64,000 nucleotides of DNA from RGIG7179 sp051893555 (GTDB lineage Bacteria > Bacillota > Clostridia > Peptostreptococcales > Anaerovoracaceae), in the NCBI GenBank assembly GCA_051893555.1, contig JBJFHL010000004.1, positions 1-64,000 on the forward strand. The letters are read 5' to 3'. Shown one piece after another: positions 1-9,327 of the stretch (within the stretch, counting starts at the first letter, position 1; every line of letters begins with the position of its first letter). Both the position numbers and the translations under genes were made by a program. Below the pieces are notes generated by a model, which was not told where the DNA came from, made no database searches, and saw only the letters and a list, made by a program, of their open reading frames with translations.

Positions 1-32
1 TAGCCAGAGTGAAATACTTTGACTACACTGAT

Positions 33-51
33 GTGGCGAAGCCACTTTTTT
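33..51 (+). terminator. Rho-independent terminator of an upstream gene
   Basis: Stem GTGGC, loop GAA, stem GCCAC, then six T. It would end transcription of a gene lying left of the window. Confidence 0.7.
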
Positions 52-161
52 ATTAACAATAATGTACCCATTCTTTGGTTACCTCCTAAAGTAGTCCTTG
101 ATTGATTATATAATATTGTGTTCAATAAATCAATAATATTATGATTAGTAAAACAAAAATA

Positions 162-190
162 TTGACATCAGTGCGAATTGCGAATAAGAT
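162..190 (+). promoter_or_regulatory. Sigma-A type promoter for the peptidase operon
   Basis: A TTGACA -35 box at 162-167 and a TAAGAT -10 box at 185-190 are 17 bases apart. It lies 45 bases before the PepV-like start codon. The upstream 90 bases are A+T rich with AATATT-containing inverted repeats. Confidence 0.65.
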
Positions 191-234
191 ATAAGAATAA
201 CAATTCATTTAAACGAAAGAAAGAGGGGAAAGCA

Positions 235-1704
235 ATGTATTACGATGCGATCAGAGATTATCTGTGGGATCACAGAGAGGAGTTCCTGAAGGATCTAGCA
301 CTGTTGGTGTCTATTGACAGTCAGAACTGTGAGCCGGAAGCCGGAAAGCCTTATGGTGATGGTCCTGCCAGAGCACTGGATGCTTTTTTGCGCCTGGCAG
401 AGCAGTATGGTTTTTCAGCAGAAAACTGGGAGTACCAGGTGGGTGTAGTCACGCTGGGTCTGCCTGAAGGTCAGTCGGAAAAGCGAAAGCTGGATATATT
501 GGCACACCTTGATGTGGTCCCGGCTGGTGAAGGTTGGGAAAAAACAGAGCCTTTTGTCATGCTGGAAGAAGCCGGTAGAGTTTATGGACGCGGAACGGCA
601 GATGATAAGGGTCCAGCTCTGGCAGCGCTGTATGCCATGCGTGCGGTACGCGATCTGCGCATACCGCTGCAAGAAGGTTTGCGCTTGGTGGTGGGCTGTG
701 ATGAGGAAATGGGAGGCGGCGATATGGATTATTACTACGGAAAAACCAGCTATGCTCCTGCAACATTCAGTCCCGATGGTGATTTTCCGGTCATCAACAT
801 TGAGAAGGGAATGTTTTCAGGAAACTTTGCAGCAAAGATCAGCGAAGAAGAAAAAGACGGTCAGTCCGCAGAAACTAAAGCACACATTACAGCAATACAG
901 GGAGGTGTAGCAGATAATATGGTCCCGCCACGCTGCATAGCGAAATGTTCCCATTTGGCGTACTCGGATTTTTTTGATATTTTGAAAGATGTAGAAAAAT
1001 CTACAGGTACAGAGATCATTGCAGAGGAGGATAGGGAAAATGGCATTACTTTTATGGTCACAGGTACAGCTGCACATGCATCGACCCCCGATCTGGGAAA
1101 TAATGCAGTGACGGCTATGTTGGAATTGTTGTATAAGCTTCCTCTGAAAAAAGACGGTCTGATGGAAAAGTTGGAACATCTTCATAGGATGTTCCCTCAC
1201 GGTGATCATAATGGCAGAGCTGCCGGAATCTATATGAAGGACGAAATCTCCGGTAAAATCACTGTTAGCCTGAACCGGATCGAATTAAAAAATGGTATTC
1301 TGACAGGATGTTTTGATGCGAGAACGCCGCTATGTGCTACGGAGGATAAGAGAAAGCCGGTAGGACTTCTTTTGAAGGCCGGAGGTTTTGACTGCGAACT
1401 TCACTTTAGCGATCCGCACCATGTGCCCGAAGACAGTCCTTTCGTGCAGATTTTGCTCCGAAACTATGAACGTGTGTCCGGAAAAGTCGGACGCTGCATT
1501 GCGATAGGGGGAGGAACCTATGTCCATGATGTTCCAAACGGTGTGGCATTTGGTTGCGCAGTGGAAGGCGTTGACAACCGGATGCATGGTTCGGATGAGT
1601 TTGCGGAAATTCAAGTGCTTTTGGACAGTAGCAGGATGTTTGCTGGTGTCATTGCGGATCTGTGCGGTGCACCAGAAGAATCACATGAAAGAAAAAATGA
1701 ATGA
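235..1704 (+). CDS. M20-family dipeptidase, PepV/Sapep-like
   Basis: Likely a cytosolic zinc dipeptidase of the M20A/PepV group, about 489 residues, the usual size of that family. Visible motifs are the first metal site LAHLDVVPAG, the bridging-Asp segment GRGTADDKG and the catalytic glutamate pair in GCDEEMGGGD, followed by the PepV-like stretch FSPDGDFPVINIEKG. The ATG at 235 is chosen because it has an AGAGGGGAA ribosome site; the frame stays open upstream to 178 without such a site. It is first in an operon with PepT and a MATE exporter. The family releases amino acids from dipeptides; the exact specificity cannot be read from the sequence. Confidence 0.88.
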   Translation: MYYDAIRDYLWDHREEFLKDLALLVSIDSQNCEPEAGKPYGDGPARALDAFLRLAEQYGFSAENWEYQVGVVTLGLPEGQSEKRKLDILAHLDVVPAGEGWEKTEPFVMLEEAGRVYGRGTADDKGPALAALYAMRAVRDLRIPLQEGLRLVVGCDEEMGGGDMDYYYGKTSYAPATFSPDGDFPVINIEKGMFSGNFAAKISEEEKDGQSAETKAHITAIQGGVADNMVPPRCIAKCSHLAYSDFFDILKDVEKSTGTEIIAEEDRENGITFMVTGTAAHASTPDLGNNAVTAMLELLYKLPLKKDGLMEKLEHLHRMFPHGDHNGRAAGIYMKDEISGKITVSLNRIELKNGILTGCFDARTPLCATEDKRKPVGLLLKAGGFDCELHFSDPHHVPEDSPFVQILLRNYERVSGKVGRCIAIGGGTYVHDVPNGVAFGCAVEGVDNRMHGSDEFAEIQVLLDSSRMFAGVIADLCGAPEESHERKNE

Positions 1705-1716
1705 AAGGGTGTCAAA

Positions 1717-2946
1717 ATGAACGTAGCGGAAAGATTTTTGAATTATGTAATGATTGATACGCAGTCTCGTGAAGGCAGCGCCACAGTGCCATCTACAGCG
1801 GGGCAGCTGCGGTTTGCAGAATATTTGGTGGAAGAACTGCGGCAGATGAAAATAGAAGATGTTCGCCTGACAGAGCAGGGGTACGTTTACGGTTCTGTCC
1901 CTTCAAATACAGAGAATAAAGTGCCGACGATTGGATTTTTGGCACATGTGGATACAGCGGATTCTTTTCCGGGTCCTTCGGATGAGAATCCACCGGTACT
2001 TGTCTCAAATTATGACGGCGGGATTTTGATGCTGCCCTCTGGAAAATTATTGGATCCAAAATCAGATAAGAACCTGAAAAAAGCGGCAGGAAGCACCATT
2101 ATCACAACCAATGGAAACACACTGCTTGGCGGCGATGATAAGGCTGGCGTGGCAGAGATTGTTACAGCGCTGGAAACGCTTCTTAGAGAGGATATTCCTC
2201 ATGGAAAAATTGTATTCGCCTTTACACCTGACGAGGAGATCGGAACCAGCATGAGGCAGTTTGATACGTCAGCCTTTGGTGCGGAATATGCTTATACAGT
2301 GGATGGTGCAGGCTTTGGAGAGATAGAGTATGAGAATTTTAATGGGGCCAGCGCGGAGATCTGTATTCATGGCATATCAACTCATCCGGGTGATGCAAAA
2401 GGAAGGCTTGTTAATGCTGCCTTAATCGGTACTGAACTGGCGCAGATGTTGCCGGAAAACCAGCGACCCGAATGTACGGAAGGATATGAAGGGTTTTATC
2501 ATCTTGTACATATGGAAGGGAATTGTGAGACATGCAAGATGTTTTATCTGATTCGGGAAGCAGAGACAGAACGGTACGAAACGATGAAGCAGACGCTGCT
2601 GAATATAGCAGAAGGAATGAATCAGAAGTATGGTACAGGGATCGTGAAAGTTTATATTGAGGACGAATACAGGAATATGGCAGAATGCATTCTGCCATGC
2701 CGGCATTTAATAGATCATGCGGCTGCAGCCATTAGAGAGTTGGGCGGGAGAGTGCAATGCGGCCTGATCCGGGGGGCCACCGACGGTGCAGACCTCTCTT
2801 TTATGGGAATCCCATGTCCGAACCTGGGGACCGGAAGCTATAATCACCATTCAACTTCGGAGTTTGCAAATGTGGATGAAATGAATAAATGTGTACAGTT
2901 AATTTTGGGTATTATCATGCGTTACGCTGGAGAAACTGTAGGCTGA
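1717..2946 (+). CDS. pepT: Peptidase T (tripeptide aminopeptidase)
   Basis: A 409-residue M20B zinc peptidase that removes the N-terminal residue from tripeptides in the cytosol. The motifs GFLAHVDTAD, TLLGGDDKAGVAEI and FTPDEEIG are the PepT signatures for metal binding and catalysis, and the length is standard. It begins 13 bases after the PepV-like gene, so the two are co-transcribed and would act in sequence on imported peptides. No broken or missing motif is seen. Confidence 0.93.
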   Translation: MNVAERFLNYVMIDTQSREGSATVPSTAGQLRFAEYLVEELRQMKIEDVRLTEQGYVYGSVPSNTENKVPTIGFLAHVDTADSFPGPSDENPPVLVSNYDGGILMLPSGKLLDPKSDKNLKKAAGSTIITTNGNTLLGGDDKAGVAEIVTALETLLREDIPHGKIVFAFTPDEEIGTSMRQFDTSAFGAEYAYTVDGAGFGEIEYENFNGASAEICIHGISTHPGDAKGRLVNAALIGTELAQMLPENQRPECTEGYEGFYHLVHMEGNCETCKMFYLIREAETERYETMKQTLLNIAEGMNQKYGTGIVKVYIEDEYRNMAECILPCRHLIDHAAAAIRELGGRVQCGLIRGATDGADLSFMGIPCPNLGTGSYNHHSTSEFANVDEMNKCVQLILGIIMRYAGETVG

Positions 2947-2969
2947 TTAAAACAGAAAGGAAAGATAGC

Positions 2970-4382
2970 GTGAAAGAAACAGAGAATAGAAAAGGCTTTC
3001 TGGCTGAAATTCTAATCCCTGGTTTTGGACTTTTGAGACCGGGGAAATACCATGCGGGAAGGACATTTGATAACCGGGTGAAAAAGATGCTTCCTGGCAT
3101 GCTGATTGAACAGACTGCAGCAGTTGTCATTGAAAACATGAATGTTTTTGTAATGGGGTTCGTCTCTGTTGCAGCTATGGCAGGTGTAAGCCAGGTAACG
3201 ACCATCAATAATACGGTGATGAATTTTTTTCAGGCATTTGCTATTGGAGGTACTGTTATGACTGCACAGTATCTGGGAGCGGATCAGAGAAAAAAGGCGT
3301 CGAAGGCAGCCATGTCATCTTTAGTCCTTGGAATTCTGGTCAGTGTTTTGCTCTCTACGGTACTGTTTCTGTTTCGTGAAAATGTGATTCATGGCCTGTT
3401 TGGGCAGGCAGAGGAGGACGTTTTGAAAAATTCTCTGGACTTTTTTTTCTGGTCTGCTTTGACACCGCCGCTGTGGTTCCTGTATTTCCAATGCTGTGGG
3501 ATCATGCGTAGCTGTGGGGATACCAAAACCCCCATGTATATCAGTGTGGGACTGAATATTTCGAATGTCCTGCTGAATCTGTATTTTGTGCTGATATGTA
3601 ACTTGGGTGCAGCAGGTTCTGGCATGGCCCAGCTTATTTCCATCGGTATCAGTTCAGCCATATCGCTTGCGGTGATACTGCGACCGTCCTTTGAACTGAA
3701 CCTTCTGAAGGAGGGAAGGAGCACTAGCCTGCTGTTCCTGATTAAGAAGATCGCAGAGATTGCTTTCCCATCTTCTATAGAAAATCTCATGTTCAACGGA
3801 AGCCGGATCGTTCTACAGGTTTTTCTGTCAGGTATGGGAACAGTAATGATCTCTGCAAACCAGGTTTTTAATTCAGTAAATCAAGTGACACTGGTGCCCT
3901 TTATGGCTCTTTACTATCTGGTGATCCCGATAATGGGTCTGGAATGTGGAAGTGGGTCACGGAAACAGGCACAGAATGCATTGGGACAAATGTATTGCCT
4001 TTCGTTGAAAGTGTCCGCGTGGACGGCAGCTGCCCAGATTGCGCTGTCGTATCCCCTCTGCTGCCTTTTTACCAGGGAGGCAGCGGTTATTTCCGTAGCT
4101 TTTCGCATGATGCTCATTTATGCAGTGTTTATGATCTTTCAGGCCGCATGTTTTATTCTACCTAATGGATTTAAGGGTGCGGGAGATGTGAAATTTGCCA
4201 TGTTTTTTTCTTCTGCAACAGCATGGATCGTCCGTGTTTTTGGGACGTGGATTCTAGGAGTTCAGTTTGGCTGGGATGCTTATGCTCTGGTTGTGACCCA
4301 GGGATTAGATTATATGATCAGAGGAATCGTATATTACGGCAGATTCCTGAGCGGAAAATGGATTGCGGAAATCGGGAAATAA
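2970..4382 (+). CDS. MATE-family multidrug/metabolite efflux protein
   Basis: A polytopic membrane protein of about 470 residues with the two-bundle pattern of MATE exporters, including repeats such as FAIGGTVMTAQYLGA and the segment GLECGSGSRKQAQNALGQMY. I place the start at the GTG at 2970 (peptide beginning VKETENRKGF) because AGAAAGG lies 9 bases upstream; the earlier ATG at 2889 would overlap pepT by 58 bases. Cation-coupled export is known for the family; the substrate is unknown. Position behind two peptidases suggests export of an amino-acid or peptide end product, which is inference. Confidence 0.85.
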   Translation: MKETENRKGFLAEILIPGFGLLRPGKYHAGRTFDNRVKKMLPGMLIEQTAAVVIENMNVFVMGFVSVAAMAGVSQVTTINNTVMNFFQAFAIGGTVMTAQYLGADQRKKASKAAMSSLVLGILVSVLLSTVLFLFRENVIHGLFGQAEEDVLKNSLDFFFWSALTPPLWFLYFQCCGIMRSCGDTKTPMYISVGLNISNVLLNLYFVLICNLGAAGSGMAQLISIGISSAISLAVILRPSFELNLLKEGRSTSLLFLIKKIAEIAFPSSIENLMFNGSRIVLQVFLSGMGTVMISANQVFNSVNQVTLVPFMALYYLVIPIMGLECGSGSRKQAQNALGQMYCLSLKVSAWTAAAQIALSYPLCCLFTREAAVISVAFRMMLIYAVFMIFQAACFILPNGFKGAGDVKFAMFFSSATAWIVRVFGTWILGVQFGWDAYALVVTQGLDYMIRGIVYYGRFLSGKWIAEIGK

Positions 4383-4406
4383 GAAAAAAATAAATGCCTT
4401 CATAGA

Positions 4407-4445
4407 AAACGTGCGGACAGCTAAATCAGCTTCCGCACGTTTTTT
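4407..4445 (+). terminator. Strong terminator between convergent operons
   Basis: An 11-12 bp stem (AAACGTGCGGA at 4407-4417 with its complement at 4432-4442) is followed by T residues. The minus-strand arm also ends in four T, and the convergent amidohydrolase stop codon lies in the tail, so it probably works in both directions. Confidence 0.85.
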
Positions 4446-5670
4446 ATGAAATATTTTTTTGTATTCGGCCGTCTTTCATGACGAAAAGTACATGATCCGC
4501 ATCAGTAAGCAGTGAGATATCCTCCAGCGGATTTCCGTTGACGATGACCAGATCTGCCAGCTTTCCGGGTTCAAGACGGCCCAGAGTATCAGCTCGGCGG
4601 ATGGCACGGGCTGCATTGATGGTTCCTGCCTGCAGAGCTTCCAGCGGAGTAAAACCGGAACGGACGATTGCTTCAAATTCCATTCCATTTTTCAGATAAG
4701 GAGTGCGTTTGGAATTGGAAAAGTCTGTACCTAATGCGATACAGATCCCTGCGCTGCGGGCCATCCTCATGCTTTCGATCTGACGGTGCAGACTAGACGC
4801 AGCCTTTTCCTGCATATAGAATGGCATAGTGTCCGATTCAGCGCACAGCCAGGTGACGTAGAGTGTTGTAACCAACGGGATATCCTTTGCTGCCATGATC
4901 TCAATGCAGCGGCGGTCCAGATCATCTCCGTGTTCCACACAGCTGATTCCTGCCTGTAGGGCTTGCAGCGTTCCTGCATTGCTGCTGCAGTGGGCCGCAA
5001 CATACGTGCCATGACGTCGGGCTTCTTCGACAATAACTTGCATTTCTTCAAAGGAAAACTGAATATCGGAGAGGGCATCTCCGGCAGAAGATACACCTCC
5101 AGTTGCACAGATTTTGATAAATTCTGCACCTTCCCGGAATTGGATTCGGACACCGTGAAGGCAGTCTTCCACACCATCCATCAGATAGTCGATGGGGCTT
5201 ACCTGATTGATCTGTTCCCGCGTGAGGCCAGGATAACAGTCGCAGTGTCCCGAAGTGGGACTGAGCACTCTGCCACCGGGAATGATTCGCGGTCCCCGGA
5301 GCAATCCTTTTTCCACTGCACGCTTCAGAGGTGCGCCGTAACTGCTCATGTCTCGCAGTGTGGTAAACCCTGCATCCAGGAGATCGCTGATATCAGATGC
5401 AGCCTGCAGGAGCCGATCATGATCGGAAACAGTAAAAATGGAACAATCTTCTCCACCGGTTCCGCATAAATGAACATGACAGTCGATGAATCCGGGAAGG
5501 ATCGTCCCGTTTTCTTTTTCAATAATATTGAAGGTAGGTGGCAGAGAAGGACAGCGGGACTGGGGGCCTGCATACTGCACTTTATTTCCGCAGACAAGAA
5601 CGAGACCCTCCTCTGTCACTTCTCCGGTGGCCACGTCGATAAGCCTACCTTTTAACATATAGTTTTGCAT
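4444..5670 (-). CDS. Amidohydrolase superfamily (M38, COG1228-like) dipeptidase or imidazolonepropionase-like
   Basis: A 408-residue metal-dependent hydrolase of the amidohydrolase superfamily. Metal ligands are visible in order: the HxH motif DCHVHLCG, the strand-4 lysine FIKICATGG (usually carboxylated), His in VAAHCSS and CVEHGDDLD, and the catalytic Asp in LGTDFSNSK. COG1228 members include Xaa-Pro and Xaa-Arg/Lys dipeptidases as well as imidazolonepropionase; the absence of hut genes and the peptidase surroundings favour a dipeptidase. It starts 27 bases after the GntR gene with an AAAGGATC ribosome site, so the two form an operon. A second, diverged paralogue lies at 19.1-20.3 kb. Confidence 0.82.
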   Translation of the reverse strand: MQNYMLKGRLIDVATGEVTEEGLVLVCGNKVQYAGPQSRCPSLPPTFNIIEKENGTILPGFIDCHVHLCGTGGEDCSIFTVSDHDRLLQAASDISDLLDAGFTTLRDMSSYGAPLKRAVEKGLLRGPRIIPGGRVLSPTSGHCDCYPGLTREQINQVSPIDYLMDGVEDCLHGVRIQFREGAEFIKICATGGVSSAGDALSDIQFSFEEMQVIVEEARRHGTYVAAHCSSNAGTLQALQAGISCVEHGDDLDRRCIEIMAAKDIPLVTTLYVTWLCAESDTMPFYMQEKAASSLHRQIESMRMARSAGICIALGTDFSNSKRTPYLKNGMEFEAIVRSGFTPLEALQAGTINAARAIRRADTLGRLEPGKLADLVIVNGNPLEDISLLTDADHVLFVMKDGRIQKNIS

Positions 5671-5696
5671 AAAGATCCTTTCAAACGTATTCTTAT

Positions 5697-6320
5697 TTAT
5701 GGAATAATGAAGTAGCGGTTTTCTATAGTGTTTTCTTCGATATCCGTCCTCAGCAGAGACAGTGCCAAGGGAGTATCCTTCGCTTCGATGGCATCCAACA
5801 GCTGTGGATGACGGCTCTGTTCTTCCAAAGGGAAATTCTTCGTGTTCAGATACGGATATAAATGCGATAAATCGGCGAACAGCGCTTCCAGTGACTGCAC
5901 AAGATAACGGTTATCAGTCATCCTTGCCATGGCCATGTGAAATTGTGCGTTGACAGTGGTGTAGGACGAGTCGGTCGGTGTATCCAGCGCAGCGATCTCC
6001 CGTAGCGTACGGATATCTTCTGCCGAAGCATAACGAATCAGAAAGGATACTGACAGGGATTCCAGAGCATAGCGAACCTGCTGGATTTTAGCAAAATCTG
6101 ACGTGCTGGTGTTTGTGATCAGATAGCCCTTTCTGGCATAGCTGATGAGATAGCCGTCTTCACAGAGATTGTGAAGTGCAGTGCGGACCGGCGCTTTACT
6201 GACGCCGTACTTTTCTGCAATTTGTCCTTCAGATAAAAAGGTATTCGGCGGATATACACCGGATACAATGTCTCTTCTGACATTGTCATAGACCATAGTA
6301 TTTAATTTTGTTTTTTTCAT
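5697..6320 (-). CDS. GntR-family regulator, FCD (FadR) subfamily
   Basis: A 207-residue repressor: N-terminal winged helix (about residues 1-70, with EGQIAEKYGVSKAPVRTAL) and an all-helical FCD ligand domain (about 80-205, with QFHMAMARM). The ATG at 6320 is preceded 9 bases away by GGAGGGG; an upstream in-frame ATG at 6338 overlaps that ribosome site. FCD regulators bind small organic ligands and often control the neighbouring catabolic genes. Here it leads the amidohydrolase operon and is divergent from the tldD-dpp operon, so it is the obvious candidate regulator of the whole peptide locus. Confidence 0.87.
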   Translation of the reverse strand: MKKTKLNTMVYDNVRRDIVSGVYPPNTFLSEGQIAEKYGVSKAPVRTALHNLCEDGYLISYARKGYLITNTSTSDFAKIQQVRYALESLSVSFLIRYASAEDIRTLREIAALDTPTDSSYTTVNAQFHMAMARMTDNRYLVQSLEALFADLSHLYPYLNTKNFPLEEQSRHPQLLDAIEAKDTPLALSLLRTDIEENTIENRYFIIP

Positions 6321-6360
6321 AGAACAAAGCCCCTCCATAAGTCATTCTTTAATTTACCTA

Positions 6361-6390
6361 ATTATAGTATTCCAATAGGATATATGTCAA
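6361..6390 (-). promoter_or_regulatory. Promoter of the gntR-amidohydrolase operon with embedded operator-like palindrome
   Basis: On the minus strand, TTGACA (6390-6385) and TATAAT (6366-6361) are 18 bases apart. Between them lies the imperfect palindrome TATTCCAATAGGATA (6368-6382), a plausible GntR self-repression site. Confidence 0.7.
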
Positions 6391-6450
6391 CAGAAAATCA
6401 GAAAAAATGAGCATTGAATATAAAAATTATGGTATCAAGCAATAAAAATA

Positions 6451-6479
6451 TTGACCTACTGAACATAAAATGATATAAT
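6451..6479 (+). promoter_or_regulatory. Promoter of the tldD-tldE-dpp operon
   Basis: TTGACC at 6451-6456 and a perfect TATAAT at 6474-6479 with a 17-base spacer. The tldD ribosome site AGAAGGAGG follows, with ATG at 6511. Confidence 0.75.
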
Positions 6480-6510
6480 CAATGCAACAAAAGAAGGAGG
6501 TATTCTGAAT

Positions 6511-7902
6511 ATGATTTCTGAAAGGGAATTACAGTTGATACTGGAATGTGCTCTGCAGGGGAGAGGCGATTTTGCCGAAGTATTTTTGGAGAATACTGAA
6601 GAAAGCCAAATGAACTCTAACGGATCTGAAATAACCGGAATAAGGAACATTCAGATATTTGGTGCCGGCATCTATATACTGAGCGGAACGGACAGCATTT
6701 ATGTTTATTCCAACGAGGTGACGTTTCCTTCACTGATGAAGTTGGCCGACACAGCGGCACGCCTTCTTGAGGCAGGGCAAAGCAAAGAAAACGGATCTAC
6801 CGGGAAAAATCGGACAGTGAATCTACAGCGACAAGGTCTAAACTGCTTTACTTCGGCGGCCAATTTCCCGGTGACATCGTATTCCAAAAAAGAAAAGCTT
6901 CTTAGAAATGCGGTCATGGAAGGGAAGAACGCAGGACCACAGGTACAGAGTCTGCACATGGGTTATTTTGATTCAGACCAGAGGATCCGTATCGCAAACA
7001 GTGAAGGCCTTTTGACTGAGGACCGCAGGCAGACCGCACGGCTTCGCTGTCAGGCGGTGGTAGGAGATGGGATAGATAATGTTTCCCGATGGGAAGATGT
7101 ATTTCTGGCAGGCGGCTTTGATGCTTTTGCAGCATCAGGTATTTATGCGGAAGCAGTACGCAGTCAGATCTGCCGCATGGACCTGGCAAGAAAAGGCAAG
7201 ATGATACAGCGGTGCAACGTGCCAGTGCTACTGGAAGCTGGAACCGGAGCAGTTTTCTTTCACGAGTGCTGCGGGCATATGCTGGAGGGATGTGCAGTAG
7301 TTTCAAAAGAAAGTCCCTACAGCGATATGGTCGGACAGCGGGTCGCATCAGAGAAGTTGACTTTGGTGGACGACGGTACGATAAGGGGGCAGGTGGCGAC
7401 GGCAAGGATAGATGATGAAGGACATTTGCGACAGAAAAATGTGCTGATTGAAAACGGTATTTTGAAGGGATTTTTGAATGACAGACTCTGCGGCAGGATC
7501 CTTGGCACAGGCTCAACAGGAAGCGGTAGAAGACAGAACTATACTTTCGCACCAACTTGCCGCATGAGCAATACATTCGTTTTGCCAGGGACAGATGATC
7601 ACGATGAAATATTAAAGTCTATGGACCGGGGCGTATATGTGACAGGAATCGGCGGCGGAAACGGTGGTGCGCAGTTTACGATCATGGTGGAGGATGCTTT
7701 CTGGGTGGAACGGGGAGAACTGGCCTACCCATTGAAGCCCTTTACCATTACGGGAAACGGGATCTCGATGATGAAAAAGATCGATCGGGTGGGGAATCGT
7801 TTGGGTGACTATGATGGTGCTTTCTGCGGCGCGGCCTCCGGTCTGGTTCCCACTACGACCAACCAGCCAAGGATCAGAATCTCCCAGTTGTCTATTGGAT
7901 GA
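6511..7902 (+). CDS. tldD: TldD-family metallopeptidase
   Basis: A 463-residue subunit of the TldD/TldE (PmbA) zinc protease, which degrades unfolded or modified small peptides, matures some RiPPs and clears the CcdA antitoxin in E. coli. The HExxxH zinc motif reads HECCGH (residues 251-256), and a Cys near 439 in AFCGAASGLVP matches the third zinc ligand of E. coli TldD. Length is typical. TldD is catalytic only as a complex with TldE, which is encoded 24 bases downstream. Placement at the head of an operon for peptide hydrolysis and uptake points to use on imported peptides rather than a general role. Confidence 0.9.
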   Translation: MISERELQLILECALQGRGDFAEVFLENTEESQMNSNGSEITGIRNIQIFGAGIYILSGTDSIYVYSNEVTFPSLMKLADTAARLLEAGQSKENGSTGKNRTVNLQRQGLNCFTSAANFPVTSYSKKEKLLRNAVMEGKNAGPQVQSLHMGYFDSDQRIRIANSEGLLTEDRRQTARLRCQAVVGDGIDNVSRWEDVFLAGGFDAFAASGIYAEAVRSQICRMDLARKGKMIQRCNVPVLLEAGTGAVFFHECCGHMLEGCAVVSKESPYSDMVGQRVASEKLTLVDDGTIRGQVATARIDDEGHLRQKNVLIENGILKGFLNDRLCGRILGTGSTGSGRRQNYTFAPTCRMSNTFVLPGTDDHDEILKSMDRGVYVTGIGGGNGGAQFTIMVEDAFWVERGELAYPLKPFTITGNGISMMKKIDRVGNRLGDYDGAFCGAASGLVPTTTNQPRIRISQLSIG

Positions 7903-7926
7903 TATATGAAGGTTTAGAGGTAGAAG

Positions 7927-9303
7927 ATGAGAGAATTGACAGAATTTGCAGAAACGATGCGGAAACTGCCTACCGATGTGAAGGCAGCCGATGTTGAACT
8001 GGAAAGGACGAAGCAGTTTCAGCTACAGTTTACTAACGGAAAAGAAAGCGGCGGACAGGAGGCTTCGCTGGCTGAACTGTATGTCAGAGTGCAGGCTTCA
8101 AAAGGAATAGGTGTGTTGTACACACAGAAAACCAGACAGAAGCCGGGGAGCGTACTCAATGAAGCTTATGAGATCAGTCAGTACGTGAAGGGAAAAGAAA
8201 ATATATATATGAAGGAGGCCGCGCCGTCTGAAACGGAAAGAATGCAGGAAGAAGCAGAAGTGAAACAGGAAGAAGCAGAAGTGAAACAGGAAGAAGCCAT
8301 GCGGCAGGTCCTGGCGGACACAGACAGGAAACTGTTGAAATGCTTCGGATCTCTCCTTCACCGTGAACTGAAACTGCTGCGTGCAGAAGAAAGTCGGGAG
8401 ATCGTTAATCTTTTAGGTTTTTCTGCGGCAACCAGCAGAGTGTTTTATAATCTGCAGGCAACTATCAGCGCAGAACACAACGGAATAGTATATATGAGAG
8501 TGGAAGATACGGCCCAAACGCTGGATTCACTTGATGTGGATGGACTTGTTTCACAAATTCACGATGGGATCGTCAGAAATATGCCGTCAGTTGTTATGAA
8601 AGGCGGTACAATGGAAGCTGTATTAGACGCAAGATTTGTTTGCAATCTCTTTTTCATGGCATGGAAACTGTTCAGCGGACCGGCATATTTGCAGGGACAG
8701 ACAGCCACAGTTGGAAAACTTGGAAAAACAATACTGTCGAAACAGATCAGTATAGAGGATCGATGCGAAAGTTCGGGCGGCGGATTTCAGTACGCACTGG
8801 ACTGCGAAGGCAGTCCTGGAAGAAACGTAAAGCTGGTGGAAAGAGGTGTGTTTACAGGTCTGATGCATAATCTGCAGTCGGCGGAAGCCTTCGGGGAGAA
8901 GCCCACCGGAAATGCTGGGAGGAAGACGACATTGTCTGCGGCGGTACAGACAGAGGTTTCTGTCACACCGAAGCATCTTCACATTTTACCTGGTCAGGTC
9001 AGCCTGAAGCAGATGATTCAGTCGGTCGATGAAGGAATTTGGCTGACCCATTGCTTTGATGAATTCCATTCTTTGGATCCGGCTTCCGGCGATTTTTCCA
9101 TACCAGGTGAAGGCATACGGATCGAAAAAGGGGAGTTGATAGGACGTGTGGTGAATCTTTCTATAGAAGGAAATATCTTACAGTTATTGTCAGGTGTACT
9201 GGAAGTGGGGAGGGAAACCTGCACAATGCCGCTTCCGGATGTAAGGTCTTTTTCTGTGACCGCACCTGCGGTACATGTTTCTGAGATAAGGATATCCGTT
9301 TGA
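7927..9303 (+). CDS. tldE: TldE/PmbA-family partner subunit
   Basis: A 458-residue PmbA_TldD-family protein without an HExxxH motif, as expected for the TldE partner that shapes the TldD active site. The family C-terminal half is recognisable (DFSIPGEGIRIEKGELIGRV). It carries an internal acidic segment around residues 100-122 in which EEAEVKQ is repeated back to back by a 21-bp DNA duplication (about 8246-8299); that stretch replaces a variable loop and is probably coiled or flexible. It starts 24 bases after tldD with ribosome site AGAGGTAGA. Confidence 0.87.
   Translation: MRELTEFAETMRKLPTDVKAADVELERTKQFQLQFTNGKESGGQEASLAELYVRVQASKGIGVLYTQKTRQKPGSVLNEAYEISQYVKGKENIYMKEAAPSETERMQEEAEVKQEEAEVKQEEAMRQVLADTDRKLLKCFGSLLHRELKLLRAEESREIVNLLGFSAATSRVFYNLQATISAEHNGIVYMRVEDTAQTLDSLDVDGLVSQIHDGIVRNMPSVVMKGGTMEAVLDARFVCNLFFMAWKLFSGPAYLQGQTATVGKLGKTILSKQISIEDRCESSGGGFQYALDCEGSPGRNVKLVERGVFTGLMHNLQSAEAFGEKPTGNAGRKTTLSAAVQTEVSVTPKHLHILPGQVSLKQMIQSVDEGIWLTHCFDEFHSLDPASGDFSIPGEGIRIEKGELIGRVVNLSIEGNILQLLSGVLEVGRETCTMPLPDVRSFSVTAPAVHVSEIRISV
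8246..8299 (+). repeat. In-frame 21-bp tandem repeat in tldE
   Basis: The unit encoding EEAEVKQ occurs twice in exact succession with a third partial unit (EEAM) following. It keeps the reading frame. Confidence 0.8.
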
Positions 9304-9327
9304 TTTGAAAGTGTTTAGGAGGAACGT

